From Burkholderia sp. L27(2015) (GTDB lineage: Bacteria > Pseudomonadota > Gammaproteobacteria > Burkholderiales > Burkholderiaceae): a DNA stretch of 64,000 nt. Both the position numbers and the translations under genes were made by a program. Location of the stretch: contig NZ_LMUX01000021.1 of the NCBI RefSeq assembly GCF_009765705.1, positions 351,606-415,605 on the forward strand, given 5' to 3'. The notes under the pieces were generated by a model. It had not been told where the DNA came from, made no database searches, and saw only the letters and a list, made by a program, of their open reading frames with translations. Positions 42,680 to 52,908 of the stretch are shown in pieces (position 1 is the first letter of the stretch; every line of letters starts with the position of its first letter).

Positions 42680-44320
42680 TCAAACCACCACCCGCAAACG
42701 CTGCGGCGAACGCTGGCGCGGCATCTCGACGCTGCGCAGGGCTTCGGTGTGTCGCGCGTCGCCCGCGATCAAACCCGGCTTGAGCTTGAAATTGGCAGCC
42801 AATTCCTCCATGCGCGCCGCCTGCTCCTGTAACGAGGAAGCCGCGGCGGCGGCCTGTTCGACCAGCGATGCATTTTGTTGAGTCACGTCGTCCATCTGCG
42901 CCACCGCGCGGTTGACCTGCTCGATCCCGTCCGTCTGCTCGGCGGACGCGATGGCGACCTCTTCCATCACGTCGGCCACGCGCTTCACGGCCAGCGAAAC
43001 CTCGCTCATCGTCGAGCCGGCACTGGCCACCAGTCCGGCACCGTCGTTCACAGCCGTCACCGAACTACCGATCAGGCCTTTGATTTCCTTGGCGGCGGCA
43101 GCCGATCGCTGGGCCAGACTGCGCACCTCGCTGGCGACCACCGCGAAGCCGCGCCCCTGCTCACCCGCGCGCGCCGCCTCCACGGCGGCATTGAGCGCCA
43201 GGATATTGGTCTGGAACGCAATGCCGTCGATCACCGAAGTAATTTCTTCGATCTTGGTCGAGCTCGCCTTGATCCGATCCATGGTCGCGACAACCTGCGT
43301 CACCACTTCGCTGCCGCGCCGCGCGATCGATGCGGCGCTATCGGTCAAACTGCGCGCGTTCTGCACATTGCCGGCGTTTTGTTTGACGGTAATCGTCAAC
43401 GTATCCATGTTTGCAGCGGTACGCTCGAGCGAGGACGCTTGCGCCTCGGTGCGTGCCGACAGATCCTGATTGCCCGCAGCGATCTCGCGTGCAGCCGCTG
43501 CGATCGACTCACTGCTGGAGCGAACGGTGGTCACGGTGCCCGATAGCTGTTGCTGCATTTCGGTCAGGCCGCTTAACAATTGCCCCATTTCATCACGCGA
43601 ACGAATGTCTATCGTGCCCGACAAGTCGCCGCTGGCGATCGCCTTGAAATGCGTCATCGCAACGCCAATCGGCCTGGAAATCGAGCGCTGCAAGAAATAC
43701 CCGCACAGGATGGCGCATAGGACGCCCGCGATAACTCCCGCTGTAGCGATCGCGATAATCTCGTGATAGCGCGTTTGCGCGTCGGCGAATTGGGACGCGG
43801 TGTATTGCTTCTTGAAATCGAGCAGGGCGTTGCTGGCGGTTACGTATTGATCCATCAGACCGGCCATCTTGGTGAGCGCCACATCGTTGATGGTGTCATG
43901 GTCGCCCGCGGCGATTGCGGTGAACAGCTTTTCGAACCCCGCGTGCACAAACTGGTCATGCTTGGCCACCACGATATCCGCCAGAGCCTTTTCATCCGGC
44001 TGGGCCGGCAGCGCAAGATAGGCCTTCCAGGTGACATCGGCCTCGTTGAGGAACAGCTTCGTGCGCGTGATTATCGCGGGCGCGCCGCTCAGATCGGGGG
44101 TCATCATCGCTTTGTCGAGAATTGCGCGCGCGTGCTCCATATGGATGACCGACATGCCGATGGTCTGCACGGCTGTGATTTCCGTCGAGTAAGCATCGCC
44201 CAGCGACTGATTGGCTGAGCGCAATCCAACGAGGCCGATCACACCACCGGCAATGAGCAGGCCACTGAGAAAAACCATCGTGAGCCAAAGTTTGGCGCGA
44301 ATCGACAGGTGTAGAAACAT
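42680..44320 (-). CDS. Methyl-accepting chemotaxis protein
   Basis: 546 residues of Tsr/Tar layout: membrane helix about 10-32, a periplasmic four-helix-bundle-type ligand domain, a second membrane helix about 188-210, HAMP, then the methylation helices and kinase-control tip ([35 protein letters not shown]; landmarks only, residues about 372-406). No C-terminal CheR-tethering pentapeptide is obvious; the tail is short and basic. It senses an unknown small ligand. No chemotaxis genes are adjacent, and a clear terminator follows. Confidence 0.95.
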   Translation of the reverse strand: MFLHLSIRAKLWLTMVFLSGLLIAGGVIGLVGLRSANQSLGDAYSTEITAVQTIGMSVIHMEHARAILDKAMMTPDLSGAPAIITRTKLFLNEADVTWKAYLALPAQPDEKALADIVVAKHDQFVHAGFEKLFTAIAAGDHDTINDVALTKMAGLMDQYVTASNALLDFKKQYTASQFADAQTRYHEIIAIATAGVIAGVLCAILCGYFLQRSISRPIGVAMTHFKAIASGDLSGTIDIRSRDEMGQLLSGLTEMQQQLSGTVTTVRSSSESIAAAAREIAAGNQDLSARTEAQASSLERTAANMDTLTITVKQNAGNVQNARSLTDSAASIARRGSEVVTQVVATMDRIKASSTKIEEITSVIDGIAFQTNILALNAAVEAARAGEQGRGFAVVASEVRSLAQRSAAAAKEIKGLIGSSVTAVNDGAGLVASAGSTMSEVSLAVKRVADVMEEVAIASAEQTDGIEQVNRAVAQMDDVTQQNASLVEQAAAAASSLQEQAARMEELAANFKLKPGLIAGDARHTEALRSVEMPRQRSPQRLRVVV

Positions 44321-44645
44321 GGCGCGGCCCCGATCGTGTTGATTTATTTTAATAAGATTTTTTGGCTATCCATGGTCGCCCGACGACCCGCCGGGGAGTA
44401 TCGGCGTATACGCGCATTAAGTGACATCAATGAGTGACATCGACGTGTACGGTTGATGAGGGCGGCTGCTGAATGACGCTGATGGGTGCCGCCAACGCAT
44501 GATGCTGATGACCGTTGCCGATAGCCGGCACCGCTGCATGAGACGAACGAATGAATGGGGTGCAAGAGTGAGCCGGAAGAGCGATCGCGAATCGCGGCCG
44601 GTCAGCGATCACCGCTTATGCAGTCGACTCGCAGTCAATTCGCGA
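44321..44645. other. Intergenic, repetitive GCGATCGC-type bases, no gene
   Basis: It holds the promoter of the chemoreceptor gene at its left and the end of the diguanylate cyclase transcript at its right. Between 44578 and 44670 short CGATC/GCGATC elements recur. No coding frame or RNA was recognised. Confidence 0.5.
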
Positions 44646-46451
44646 TCAGTCGCGCGACCAATCGCGCGCCACCGTCTCGCGCTCCGGCGCGGCTTGCACG
44701 CCTATCGCAGCGCTTTCGACAAACGGAAGCTCCAGTCCATCGGAAAGTCGTGCCGCGATGCTGACTTGGTTGCGGCCACGGCGTTTGGCCTCATACAGCG
44801 CCCGGTCAGCCGCGCGCAAGAGATCGGCCGGCGACGACATGCCCGGTTGGGTCAACACCGTGACGCCGATCGATATCGACACCGACGCAACTTCATTGGT
44901 GCCGGTGCTCAAGCTGATATGTTCGACTGCATGCCGCAATTGCTCCGCAAGCGCCACGGCGCCGGCGCGATCGATATCGGGCAGCACCACCGAAAATTCC
45001 TCGCCACCGAACCGCGCCACCAGATCGCTCTCGCGAACACGTTCGCGCAACACGCGTGCGACCTCCTTGAGCACCAGATCGCCGGTTTGATGGCCGAAGC
45101 GGTCGTTGAACAATTTGAAGTGATCGACATCGAGCATCAGCAGCGCCAACGACGCGTTCGGATCGTCCATGCGTTGGCGCTCGAAACGCGCCACCTCGCG
45201 TTGCAGCGACTCTTCCAGAAAGCGCCGGTTATAAAGCCCCGTCAGCGCGTCATGAATAGACTGCTGCCGCAAGCTCTCGCGTAGCTTCAAATTGCCGATG
45301 GCCAGCGAAATCTGCTCGACCGCCGCGTGCAAATAGCGGTCGTTGAGTTCCACTTCCTGAAGCGCGTTATCGCGATGCATGAACAGCAAGCCTAGCTGCT
45401 CGCCCTGGGAAGCAAGCGGGATGCAGATGGCGCCCGGCGTGGCGCGATATTCGTCCAGATGACGGCACGATTGCGGCCCATGCTCGCGCGGCTGTCGGTG
45501 TATATAGCCTTTGCGCAGCGCCCAACATTCGTCAAGCGTCACGGTCCGGCGGTAGCGTGTGTTGCCCCATGAGCCCGCAAGCTGCAAGTGGGTCCGGCTC
45601 TCGGTTATCAGGTAGACGGCGCCATCGGCAGCCTCCAGGATCACCGGTAGATAAATACTCAGCAGCCGGGTTGCCTCGTCGAGATCCGCGCTCGATTGCA
45701 GATATTGACTCAGTTCGGTGAGTTCGAAAATTTGCTTGTTGCGACGCGCCGCCTCGGTCAGCAAGCTGACCAGGCCTTCGCTCTGTTCCAGCGCCTGCTG
45801 CTCGGCTCGCGCGTGTTTGCTTCGGGTGCGCCGCACCAGCATCGCGAAGATGAATAGCAAACCCAGGTTGACCACACACGAAAACGCGAAAATCAGCCGC
45901 GAGCGGTCCTGCGCGCTAGCCTCGGCGCGGGCTTGCTCGCCGACCATGTCGCGATAGACGGCGATCTGACGGTCCGCCATCTCGTTCAGGCGCGCGCGAA
46001 TCTCATCCGTGCGGCTCTCGGCGGCCCCAGCGCGCAACTGCGCCGATGTCTCGAGCCTGCGCTTGGCGGAGAAATCCGACACGGTATCGGCCATCGCGGT
46101 CAGTTTTTGCGTGATCGCTTGATGCAGCTCCGCCAGTCGTTGCTTCTCTTGCGGCAACGAACCGAGCTCCTTATCGAGCTTCGCACTGGCGGCGCCCAGG
46201 GCGTCCACCGAATTGGAATACGACTTCAAAAATCCGCTCTGGCCGGTGAGCAGATAGCCGCGCTGCGCGGTTTCGGCGCTCAGCAGCTGCACCTGGACGT
46301 CCTGCAGCGTGCTTTGCGCGTCGCGTATGTCGAGCGCGGGCCGGTGCAAGCCTATCAGTTCCGAGTCGTTGCGCAGCATCAGGCCTGCGTTCGCCAAGAC
46401 GCATACGAGCAGCACGATTCCGACCGTTGTCGATTTGGAAACCCGATTCAC
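44646..46451 (-). CDS. CHASE3-GAF-GGDEF diguanylate cyclase
   Basis: 601 residues from GTG at 46451, chosen because GAGGAA lies five bases upstream; an in-frame ATG at 46505 would add 18 polar residues. A membrane helix (about 9-29) precedes a periplasmic CHASE3-type domain (SAETAQRGYLLTGQSGFLKSY) and a second helix (about 183-203). A GAF domain (about 235-400) and a GGDEF domain follow: YNRRFLEESL, LMLDVDHFKLFND, VARFGGEEFSVVLP, with an RESD inhibitory site. It should make cyclic-di-GMP in response to an envelope or cytoplasmic signal. Probably transcribed alone. Confidence 0.92.
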   Translation of the reverse strand: MNRVSKSTTVGIVLLVCVLANAGLMLRNDSELIGLHRPALDIRDAQSTLQDVQVQLLSAETAQRGYLLTGQSGFLKSYSNSVDALGAASAKLDKELGSLPQEKQRLAELHQAITQKLTAMADTVSDFSAKRRLETSAQLRAGAAESRTDEIRARLNEMADRQIAVYRDMVGEQARAEASAQDRSRLIFAFSCVVNLGLLFIFAMLVRRTRSKHARAEQQALEQSEGLVSLLTEAARRNKQIFELTELSQYLQSSADLDEATRLLSIYLPVILEAADGAVYLITESRTHLQLAGSWGNTRYRRTVTLDECWALRKGYIHRQPREHGPQSCRHLDEYRATPGAICIPLASQGEQLGLLFMHRDNALQEVELNDRYLHAAVEQISLAIGNLKLRESLRQQSIHDALTGLYNRRFLEESLQREVARFERQRMDDPNASLALLMLDVDHFKLFNDRFGHQTGDLVLKEVARVLRERVRESDLVARFGGEEFSVVLPDIDRAGAVALAEQLRHAVEHISLSTGTNEVASVSISIGVTVLTQPGMSSPADLLRAADRALYEAKRRGRNQVSIAARLSDGLELPFVESAAIGVQAAPERETVARDWSRD

Positions 46452-46694
46452 CTTAGTTCCTCGCACTTCGCCCCATCTTCTGAAAACGATGGGCTGGTAT
46501 TCCACTGCACCTATCCGCGTGCGCGGAGCACTACTGTAGCAGACGCTTAGTTAAGACCCCTTATGGAAAATGCCTGATTATGTTGGTTTTTTAGCAAAAA
46601 GCGACTCATAAATAAGGATGACGGTCAGTACGGTCTGTCGCTCAAATTCGGTTACAAATCGGTTGCCCGGAACAATTGACTACACCCAAGGTAT

Positions 46695-46713
46695 GAATGA
46701 TAATGATTCGTGT
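46695..46713. promoter_or_regulatory. Candidate Fur box upstream of bfd
   Basis: The 19 bases starting GAATGATAATGATTC fit the repeated NAT(A/T)AT hexamer pattern of Fur operators and end 17 bases before the bfd start. That matches the known iron-repressed expression of bacterioferritin-associated ferredoxin. Confidence 0.7.
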
Positions 46714-46730
46714 TTACTGCGAGGTGAATC

Positions 46731-46949
46731 ATGATTGTGTGTGTGTGCAAGGCAGTTTCCGAGCGTAGTGTTAGGCAATGCATCGAAGCGGGCGCCAGCT
46801 CGTTCGAAGAATTGCAGATCGAACTCGGGGTTGCCACCTGCTGCGGCTGCTGTGAAGATGCCGTACGCGGAATCCTGTACGAATGTACCGACGCGAACGA
46901 CTCGCAAGTCGCCCCGCTGGTATTCGTGCGCGAGGCCGTGCCGGCCTGA
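46731..46949 (+). CDS. bfd: Bacterioferritin-associated ferredoxin Bfd
   Basis: 72 residues. Bfd is a [2Fe-2S] protein that reduces and releases the iron core of bacterioferritin. The four ligand cysteines are visible: CVC near the N-terminus (Cys4, Cys6) and CCGCC near residue 40, with the usual VCKAVSERSVRQCIEAG start. GAGGTGA precedes the ATG. A Fur box lies just upstream, and the bacterioferritin gene follows at 47188 on the same strand with 238 bases between, so the two are neighbours but probably have separate promoters. Confidence 0.93.
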   Translation: MIVCVCKAVSERSVRQCIEAGASSFEELQIELGVATCCGCCEDAVRGILYECTDANDSQVAPLVFVREAVPA

Positions 46950-47187
46950 TCTGCCGCTCCTGACCTCAAGCCGCAAGCGCTCTTGAAGAGTCCTTGAGCG
47001 GATCCCAACCGCGCCCTGCGGCATTTTTACCGCCCTTCCCCCGCCTGCTCCTGCCCGCTTTGTTTTGATGTGTCGGGCTGCCTTTGATACTATCGATTAT
47101 CTAGGGCCCAGCGCTTGTGCCTTCCCATGCCCGCTTCCGACGCATACCCCCCCGATTTGCGGCGCTCACCTGCCAGGACACATAAAA

Positions 47188-47670
47188 ATGAAAGCCGATC
47201 CGAAAGTCATCGAACACCTCAACGCCCAGCTTAAGAACGAACTCACGGCGATCAACCAGTATTTCCTTCATGCGCGCATGTACCAGCACTGGGGACTGGA
47301 GGTACTCGGCAAGCACGAATACGATGAGTCGATCGGCGAAATGAAGCACGCTGACCTGATCATGAAGCGTGTGTTCATGCTGGACGGCCTGCCCAATCTG
47401 CAGGACCTGCACAAGCTGCTGATCGGCGAAAACACCGAAGAAGTGCTGGCCTGCGATTTGAAGCTGGAACACATTTCCCAGGCGACTTGCAAGGAAGCGA
47501 TCGCTTATTGCGAGTCGGTTCGCGATTTCATCTCCCGCGAAATCTTCGTCACCATCCTCGACGACACCGAGGCACACATCGACTGGCTGGAAACCCAGAT
47601 CGAACTGGTCGCCAAGCTCGGTATCCAGAACTATCTGCAATCGGCGATGGGTCCGCTCGAGGGTGCCTGA
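47188..47670 (+). CDS. bfr: Bacterioferritin
   Basis: 160 residues from ATG at 47188; the in-frame upstream extension to 47065 is Cys/Pro-rich and was rejected. Ferroxidase-centre ligands are in place: Glu18, the EMKH block (Glu51, His54), Glu94 in KLEHIS and Glu127/His130 in DTEAHIDWLE. Met52, the haem ligand between subunits, is present, so this is the haem-binding type. It stores iron as a 24-subunit shell. Its neighbours (bfd and the Fur-controlled uptake operon) form a local iron region. Confidence 0.95.
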   Translation: MKADPKVIEHLNAQLKNELTAINQYFLHARMYQHWGLEVLGKHEYDESIGEMKHADLIMKRVFMLDGLPNLQDLHKLLIGENTEEVLACDLKLEHISQATCKEAIAYCESVRDFISREIFVTILDDTEAHIDWLETQIELVAKLGIQNYLQSAMGPLEGA

Positions 47671-47727
47671 TGGTCTGGCACGCTCATTAGGCGTAGTTGG
47701 CAGGCTCAGTGAGCGAGCGTAATTAGC

Positions 47728-48804
47728 TTAGCGTGCATAAGTGACAGCGTCGCCCTCGACGCTGCAATACACCGTGGCGCCAGGCGCGGGACATCGGTAC
47801 CCCGGTACCCGCGCGTTCAACATGACGTTATTGGCCAGGCGAATCCGCACGCTGGCGTCGTGGCCGTAATACGTCACATCCTGCACCACACCCGGCACCG
47901 CATCCGAAACCAAAGCTGCGACAGATCCTGCAGCTTCGGCTGCCGGCATGTCAGCGGCCGATTGCAACCGGATCTGCTCTGGCCGCAACAACACTTCGAC
48001 CACGCCGTCACGCGTACCCGGTTCGACATTGAGCCGCCCCAGCGCGCATTTCAATTGCCCCTGCTCCACGATGCCGGCCAGCAGCACCGCCTCGCCGACA
48101 AAACTGGCCAGCTCGGGATTAACCGGGTGCCGATAAAGCGTGGCCGGGCTGGCTACCTGGATCAATTGCCCGTTCCAGAGCACCGCCACTTCGCTCCCCA
48201 TCGATAAGGCCTCGGACTGATCGTGCGTCACCAGCAGCGCCGTCGCGCCGGCGAACGTAAGTGCCTGCGCCACGGCCTGCCGCGTCTCGATGCGCAATGC
48301 GGCATCGAGGGAAGAGAACGGCTCATCGAGCAGTACCAGCGCTGGCGCTGGCGCCAGCGCGCGAGCCAGTGCCACGCGTTGCTGCTGGCCACCCGAGAGC
48401 TCCTGCGGTGGACGCGCGGCATACGACTGCGGCAGCCCGACCAGCTCGAGCAATTCGGCGACCCGATGACGTTTTTGACGCAAAGCGCGCGGCAAACCAA
48501 ACACGATATTGTCGGCAACCGAAAGATGCGGAAACAGCGCGCCTTCCTGCGGCACGTAGCCGATGCGACGACGCTCGGAAGGCATGTGGACGGACGGCCC
48601 CGACATCAGCGTGTCGCCGATCCAGATCTCGCCCTCGTCCTGGCGCTCGAAGCCGCACAACAGGCGCAGCAAGGTGGTCTTGCCGCTGCCGGACGGCCCG
48701 AGAATCGCAACCAGGCGACCCGAGGCGACGCTCAGGTTGACGCCGCGCAACACCTGATGCGTGCCGAAACGCTTGCTCAACCGCTCGATTCTGACTTCCG
48801 ACAT
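47728..48804 (-). CDS. fbpC: Iron(III) ABC transporter ATPase, FbpC-like
   Basis: 358 residues from ATG at 48804 (AAGGAT upstream; the longer in-frame extension overlaps the permease gene and is Arg/Cys-rich). Motifs: Walker A GPSGSGKTT, signature LSGGQQQRVA, Walker B LVLLDEPFSSLD, switch His in VTHDQSEAL, then a TOBE-type C-terminal domain of about 120 residues. It follows the permease gene by eight bases and energises iron import. Confidence 0.93.
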   Translation of the reverse strand: MSEVRIERLSKRFGTHQVLRGVNLSVASGRLVAILGPSGSGKTTLLRLLCGFERQDEGEIWIGDTLMSGPSVHMPSERRRIGYVPQEGALFPHLSVADNIVFGLPRALRQKRHRVAELLELVGLPQSYAARPPQELSGGQQQRVALARALAPAPALVLLDEPFSSLDAALRIETRQAVAQALTFAGATALLVTHDQSEALSMGSEVAVLWNGQLIQVASPATLYRHPVNPELASFVGEAVLLAGIVEQGQLKCALGRLNVEPGTRDGVVEVLLRPEQIRLQSAADMPAAEAAGSVAALVSDAVPGVVQDVTYYGHDASVRIRLANNVMLNARVPGYRCPAPGATVYCSVEGDAVTYAR

Positions 48805-48812
48805 GATGCCAA

Positions 48813-50429
48813 CTATCCTTGATGCGAGCCGAGTACGGCGGATTTTCCGAGCAGTGACATCAACAGCCACGTCGAGGCCAGCGAGATCGCCACCAGCAGC
48901 GCGGCAAACGGCGCGGCGGCGGCAAACGCAAGGGCCGAGGTATCGACCCAGATCTGGGTCGCGAGAGTACGGGTGCCGATCGGCGACAGCAACAGCGTGG
49001 TGGTCAGCTCGGTCACGGTCGCGATAAACACCATGGCGGCGGCGGCACCGAGGCCGGGGCCGGCCAAGGGCAACACTACGCGCCACGCAACCTGCAGGCT
49101 GTTCAGGCCCAGCACCCGGGCTGTGTCCTCAAGCCGCGGCTGCGCCTGCAGCAATGCAGCGCGCACGCTGACCAGCGCCAGCGGCAAAAACATGATCGAG
49201 TAAGCCACCACCAGTAGCTCGGCGCTTTGATACAAGGGGCGCAACGCATGCACCGCCAGCGACACGATCGCCAACGCGATCACGATGCCGGGCACACCCT
49301 GGGCGATAAATACGGTACGTTCGAGCGCGGTCGCAAAGCGGTTCGCATAGCGCGCCAACAAAAAACCCAAGGGCAGCGCCAGCAGTGTCGTGAGCGCGGC
49401 GCCCGCGAGCCCGAGACCGATAGACGCGAGCGTCGCATCGGTCAACGCTTCGAACGAGACCGACACGGGCGTGACAGCGGCCTGCGCATGTTGCGTCAGC
49501 CAGAAGACGATCATGCCCAGCGGCACGCCAAGCGTAGCCAGCGCCAGCGCGGCAAAACCGGCCACAATAGGCCAGCGCGCCCAACCCAGCCGATAATGCA
49601 GCGCCCCGCGTCGCGTGCCGCGGTCGAGCCGATCGTAACGCGCCGCTCCACGCACCCGAAACTCGGCCGCAAGACAGATCAGGCATAACACGATCAGCAC
49701 GCAGGCCAGCAAAGAGGCGCCTGTGCTATCGAAACTGGTACGGTACTCGGCGTAGATCTCGGTGGTAAAGGTACGGAAGCGCAGCAGCGTAAATGCGCCG
49801 AATTCGGCCAGCACGCCGAGCGCCACCAACAACATTCCGCCCAGCAAAGCGGGACGCAACTGCGGCAGCACCACGCGGAAAAAACAGGCCCACGGCCCGC
49901 AGCCCAGTGCACGAGACGTCTCTTCGAGCGCCGGATCCATGCCACGCAAGGCAGCCGCGACCGGCAAGTATACAAGCGGGTAATAGGCACTGGTCACTAC
50001 CAGCGTCGCGCCCGCGAAATCCTGCAACGAAAGACTCAGCGAAACCCACGCAAAACTCGTGACAAACGGCGGGATCGCGAGCGGCACCACTACCAGCACC
50101 GCCCACAGCCGGCGGCCGGGCAGATGCGTGCGCTCGACAAACCAGGCCGCAGCAGTGCCGATCACGGCTGCAGCCACGGTCGTGGCTGCGGTAATTTTCA
50201 GGGTATTGATCAGCAACTCGCCGACCAGCGGCCGTGCCAGCAAGTCGAACGCGTCGTTGAAGCCGAACGTACTCGCCTGGTAGACCGTAAAGCCCAACGG
50301 CAGCAAAACCAAAAGGGCCGCCAGGACACCTGCGGCCCACAATCCCAACGGCGCCTTGCGCGCCATCGCCTGCGGTAGAGCCGGAGCAGTCGCGCCACCT
50401 GCCGCGACCGCGATTACTCCCTCGTCCAT
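48813..50429 (-). CDS. fbpB: Iron(III) ABC transporter permease, FbpB-like
   Basis: 538 residues with about twelve membrane helices in two fused permease halves, as usual for FbpB. Each half has a cytoplasmic EAA-type loop: MDPALEETSRALGCGPWACFFRVVLPQL and QPRLEDTARVLGLNSLQVAWRVVLPLAG (both about 28 residues; key residues EE.SRALG and ED.ARVLG). The start lies two bases after the receptor gene stop, so the three transport genes form one translational unit. Confidence 0.93.
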   Translation of the reverse strand: MDEGVIAVAAGGATAPALPQAMARKAPLGLWAAGVLAALLVLLPLGFTVYQASTFGFNDAFDLLARPLVGELLINTLKITAATTVAAAVIGTAAAWFVERTHLPGRRLWAVLVVVPLAIPPFVTSFAWVSLSLSLQDFAGATLVVTSAYYPLVYLPVAAALRGMDPALEETSRALGCGPWACFFRVVLPQLRPALLGGMLLVALGVLAEFGAFTLLRFRTFTTEIYAEYRTSFDSTGASLLACVLIVLCLICLAAEFRVRGAARYDRLDRGTRRGALHYRLGWARWPIVAGFAALALATLGVPLGMIVFWLTQHAQAAVTPVSVSFEALTDATLASIGLGLAGAALTTLLALPLGFLLARYANRFATALERTVFIAQGVPGIVIALAIVSLAVHALRPLYQSAELLVVAYSIMFLPLALVSVRAALLQAQPRLEDTARVLGLNSLQVAWRVVLPLAGPGLGAAAAMVFIATVTELTTTLLLSPIGTRTLATQIWVDTSALAFAAAAPFAALLVAISLASTWLLMSLLGKSAVLGSHQG

Positions 50430-50431
50430 TA

Positions 50432-51484
50432 TTAGAGCAGACCGGCCTGACGCAGCAACTTGACCGCAGCGCTATCGTCGCCGAGTTTCTGCATGTCGAG
50501 CGCTGGCGGATCGAGCTGGTCGAACGGCTTGAGGATAGGGTCAGCCGTCACGCCAGCGCGCAACGGGTATTCGAACGTGACCTTGTTGGTTGCCAACAGT
50601 TTCTGCGCGCGTTCGCTAACCAGGTAGGCCAGGAATTTCTGGCCCGCCGCGGCGTTTTTCGCCGTCTTCAGCACAGCCGCGCCCGAGACATTTTCCAGTG
50701 CGCCCACGTCGTGGTTGGCGAAGTGATAAATCATGCTGTGCGTGCCCTTGTCGCCCAACTCGGCGTGCAGACGTGCCCAGTAGTAGCTATTGATCACGCC
50801 GACAGCCACCGCGCGCCGATTGACTGCGGCAACTACGCCTTCGTCGTCGTCGAATACCTGCGCATTCGTCTTCAGGCCTTTGAGCCATTGCAGCGTGGCA
50901 TCGGAACCCTTGACGGCCAGCACGGCGCTGACCAGCGGCAGGAAGTCGGAGTCGCTGGGCGCGATCGCGACGCGGCCTTTCCAAGCGGGCGTGCCGAGAT
51001 CCATCAGCGTAGCCGGTAACTGGCTGGCTTGTATCATCGACGGGTTATAGGCCAGCACGTTTTCACGCGCGAGCACGCCGACCCACTCGCCCTGCGGCGA
51101 GTTATAGCTGGCAGGAATGCTGGCGAGCGTTGCCGGATCGACCTTGGCCAACAGGCCTTTCTCTTCCAGCAGCATCAGTTCAGGCGAGTTTTCCGTGAAG
51201 TACACGTCAGCCGGCGAACCGCTGCCCTCGGCGACGATTTGCGCCGCCAGGGCGGGGCCATCGCCGGAGCGCGTGCGTACCGTAATACCGGACTCGCTTT
51301 GGAAATCCTTGGCCAGCAGGTCGACCGTCTGTTCGTGCTGCGCGCTATAGAGCGTGAGCGTGTCGGCTTGCGCAGCACTCATCCACCCCATCTGCGTGAA
51401 AACACAGGCGGCGATGCTGCTGAGCGCTGCGATCCGTGCTGCGCGCTTAAGGCGCAGCGTGGCATTCAGTGATAAAAAAGACAT
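50432..51484 (-). CDS. fbpA: Iron(III)-binding periplasmic protein, FbpA-like
   Basis: 350 residues from ATG at 51484 (GGAG seven bases upstream). The signal peptide ends SAAQADTLTLYSAQHE, the usual FbpA start. The paired iron-ligand tyrosines are seen in GVINSYYWARLH, and SPADVYFTENSPELMLLEEKGLL is typical. It delivers ferric iron to FbpB/FbpC. It lies 104 bases downstream of the EfeB peroxidase gene within the same iron operon. Confidence 0.93.
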   Translation of the reverse strand: MSFLSLNATLRLKRAARIAALSSIAACVFTQMGWMSAAQADTLTLYSAQHEQTVDLLAKDFQSESGITVRTRSGDGPALAAQIVAEGSGSPADVYFTENSPELMLLEEKGLLAKVDPATLASIPASYNSPQGEWVGVLARENVLAYNPSMIQASQLPATLMDLGTPAWKGRVAIAPSDSDFLPLVSAVLAVKGSDATLQWLKGLKTNAQVFDDDEGVVAAVNRRAVAVGVINSYYWARLHAELGDKGTHSMIYHFANHDVGALENVSGAAVLKTAKNAAAGQKFLAYLVSERAQKLLATNKVTFEYPLRAGVTADPILKPFDQLDPPALDMQKLGDDSAAVKLLRQAGLL

Positions 51485-51588
51485 ACGTAACTCCAGTAAA
51501 ACCCGCAGTAGAGACGAGCAGTGAAAACGAGCCGTAAAAACAATGTTGACGATGGCCGGCGCACGCGTTGCCGATAGCCGGCGCGCAT

Positions 51589-52908
51589 TTAGGTCATCAG
51601 GCCTTCGAACAAGCCCGCGCCGATAAACGAGCCCTCGGAGGCGCCCGGCGGGCAAGCGAAAATGCCGCTGCCCACATGCGTGATGAACTGATTCATGATG
51701 TCGCCCACCGCCAGGTTGTGGTTGATCTTGATGAAGCCGGTACGCGGGTCGCGCTGGTGCGCCACGAAAAACAGGCCCGCGTCGTACTCCATCTCCTGAC
51801 GCCATGGCGGCCAGCGTTCGATGTAAAAATTGGCACCGTCGTTATACGAATAGCCGCGCCGCAAAATCTGCGCACCGCCGTTGGTCTGCGCGGCCGACAG
51901 CCGCATGTGCGAATTGTCGGGAACGATGGAGTTACCGTCGGCGTCCTTCGCGTCGAGGTCGGCCACGTCGAATTCCTTGTGCTTGCCCAGTGGCGCGCCC
52001 GTATATTTGTGCCGGCCGACCACCTGCTCCTGGAAGCCGACTTCCATCTTGTCCCAATGCTCGAGCGTGATACGAATACGGCGCACGACCGTATAGGTGC
52101 CGTTCTTCATCCAGGCTGGCCCTTCGTCGCCGGCCCAGACGAATTGGTCCATGAGCTTCGCGTCACGTTGCGAGGGATTATTGGTACCGTCCTTGAAGCC
52201 CATCAGGTTGCGCGGCGTGCTGCCGCCCACCGGGTTCGACTGGAAACCGGTTTGCACCCATTTGATGGCGGCCGTGCCGTAGGCCATGCGAGCGAGTTGC
52301 CGAACCGCGTGGAAGGCAACTTGCGCATCGTTGGCGCAAGCCTGGATGCATAAATCTCCGCCGGTCTTCTCGGGAATCAACTGGTCGCCGTTAAACCGCG
52401 GCAGATCGACCAACGCGGCCGGGCGGCGCGCCGCCAGCCCATAGCGATCGACGCCATTGCTCGAAAATAGCCCGGGACCGAAACCGAAGGTGATGGTCAA
52501 GCGCGACGGCGGCAAACCCAATGCATCGCCGGAATCGCCGGGCGCAGCTTCCGGGTTGTCGCCCAGCGCTGCGGCCGTATCGCCGCGCGTCAGGCGGTTG
52601 GCCGCTTCCGTCCAGGCGTTGAGCAATGCGATCACGTCCGCACGTTTGGCGGTGACCAAATCGAATGCGGCGAAATAGGTATGTTCCTGTTGCGGCGTCG
52701 TAATACCGCCCTGATGCACACCCCAGAATGGCTCGACGCCATTCTTCGCAGCCAGCGCCGCGGGTGCTTGATCCTGCGCGACAGCTGCATTTGCCGCCTT
52801 GCCGGCAGCCAGGCCGCCAACCGCTGCCGCCAAACCGCCAGCCTTACCAAGAAAACCGCGCCGGGCAGGATCCCGCGGCGGTTTCGTCTTATCGTCTACA
52901 TCACTCAT
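51589..52908 (-). CDS. efeB: Dyp-type haem peroxidase EfeB, Tat-exported
   Basis: 439 residues. The N-terminus has a twin-arginine signal (ARRGFLGKAGGLAAAVGG). The Dyp motif GFKDGTNNP (GxxDG, distal Asp) is present, as is the family stretch DLCIQACANDAQVAFHAVR. In E. coli EfeB works with the EfeUO iron permease; here EfeU and EfeO are missing and an Fbp-type ABC transporter follows. It may oxidise ferrous iron or take part in periplasmic haem or peroxide handling. It overlaps the beta-propeller gene by four bases (ATGA). Confidence 0.93.
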   Translation of the reverse strand: MSDVDDKTKPPRDPARRGFLGKAGGLAAAVGGLAAGKAANAAVAQDQAPAALAAKNGVEPFWGVHQGGITTPQQEHTYFAAFDLVTAKRADVIALLNAWTEAANRLTRGDTAAALGDNPEAAPGDSGDALGLPPSRLTITFGFGPGLFSSNGVDRYGLAARRPAALVDLPRFNGDQLIPEKTGGDLCIQACANDAQVAFHAVRQLARMAYGTAAIKWVQTGFQSNPVGGSTPRNLMGFKDGTNNPSQRDAKLMDQFVWAGDEGPAWMKNGTYTVVRRIRITLEHWDKMEVGFQEQVVGRHKYTGAPLGKHKEFDVADLDAKDADGNSIVPDNSHMRLSAAQTNGGAQILRRGYSYNDGANFYIERWPPWRQEMEYDAGLFFVAHQRDPRTGFIKINHNLAVGDIMNQFITHVGSGIFACPPGASEGSFIGAGLFEGLMT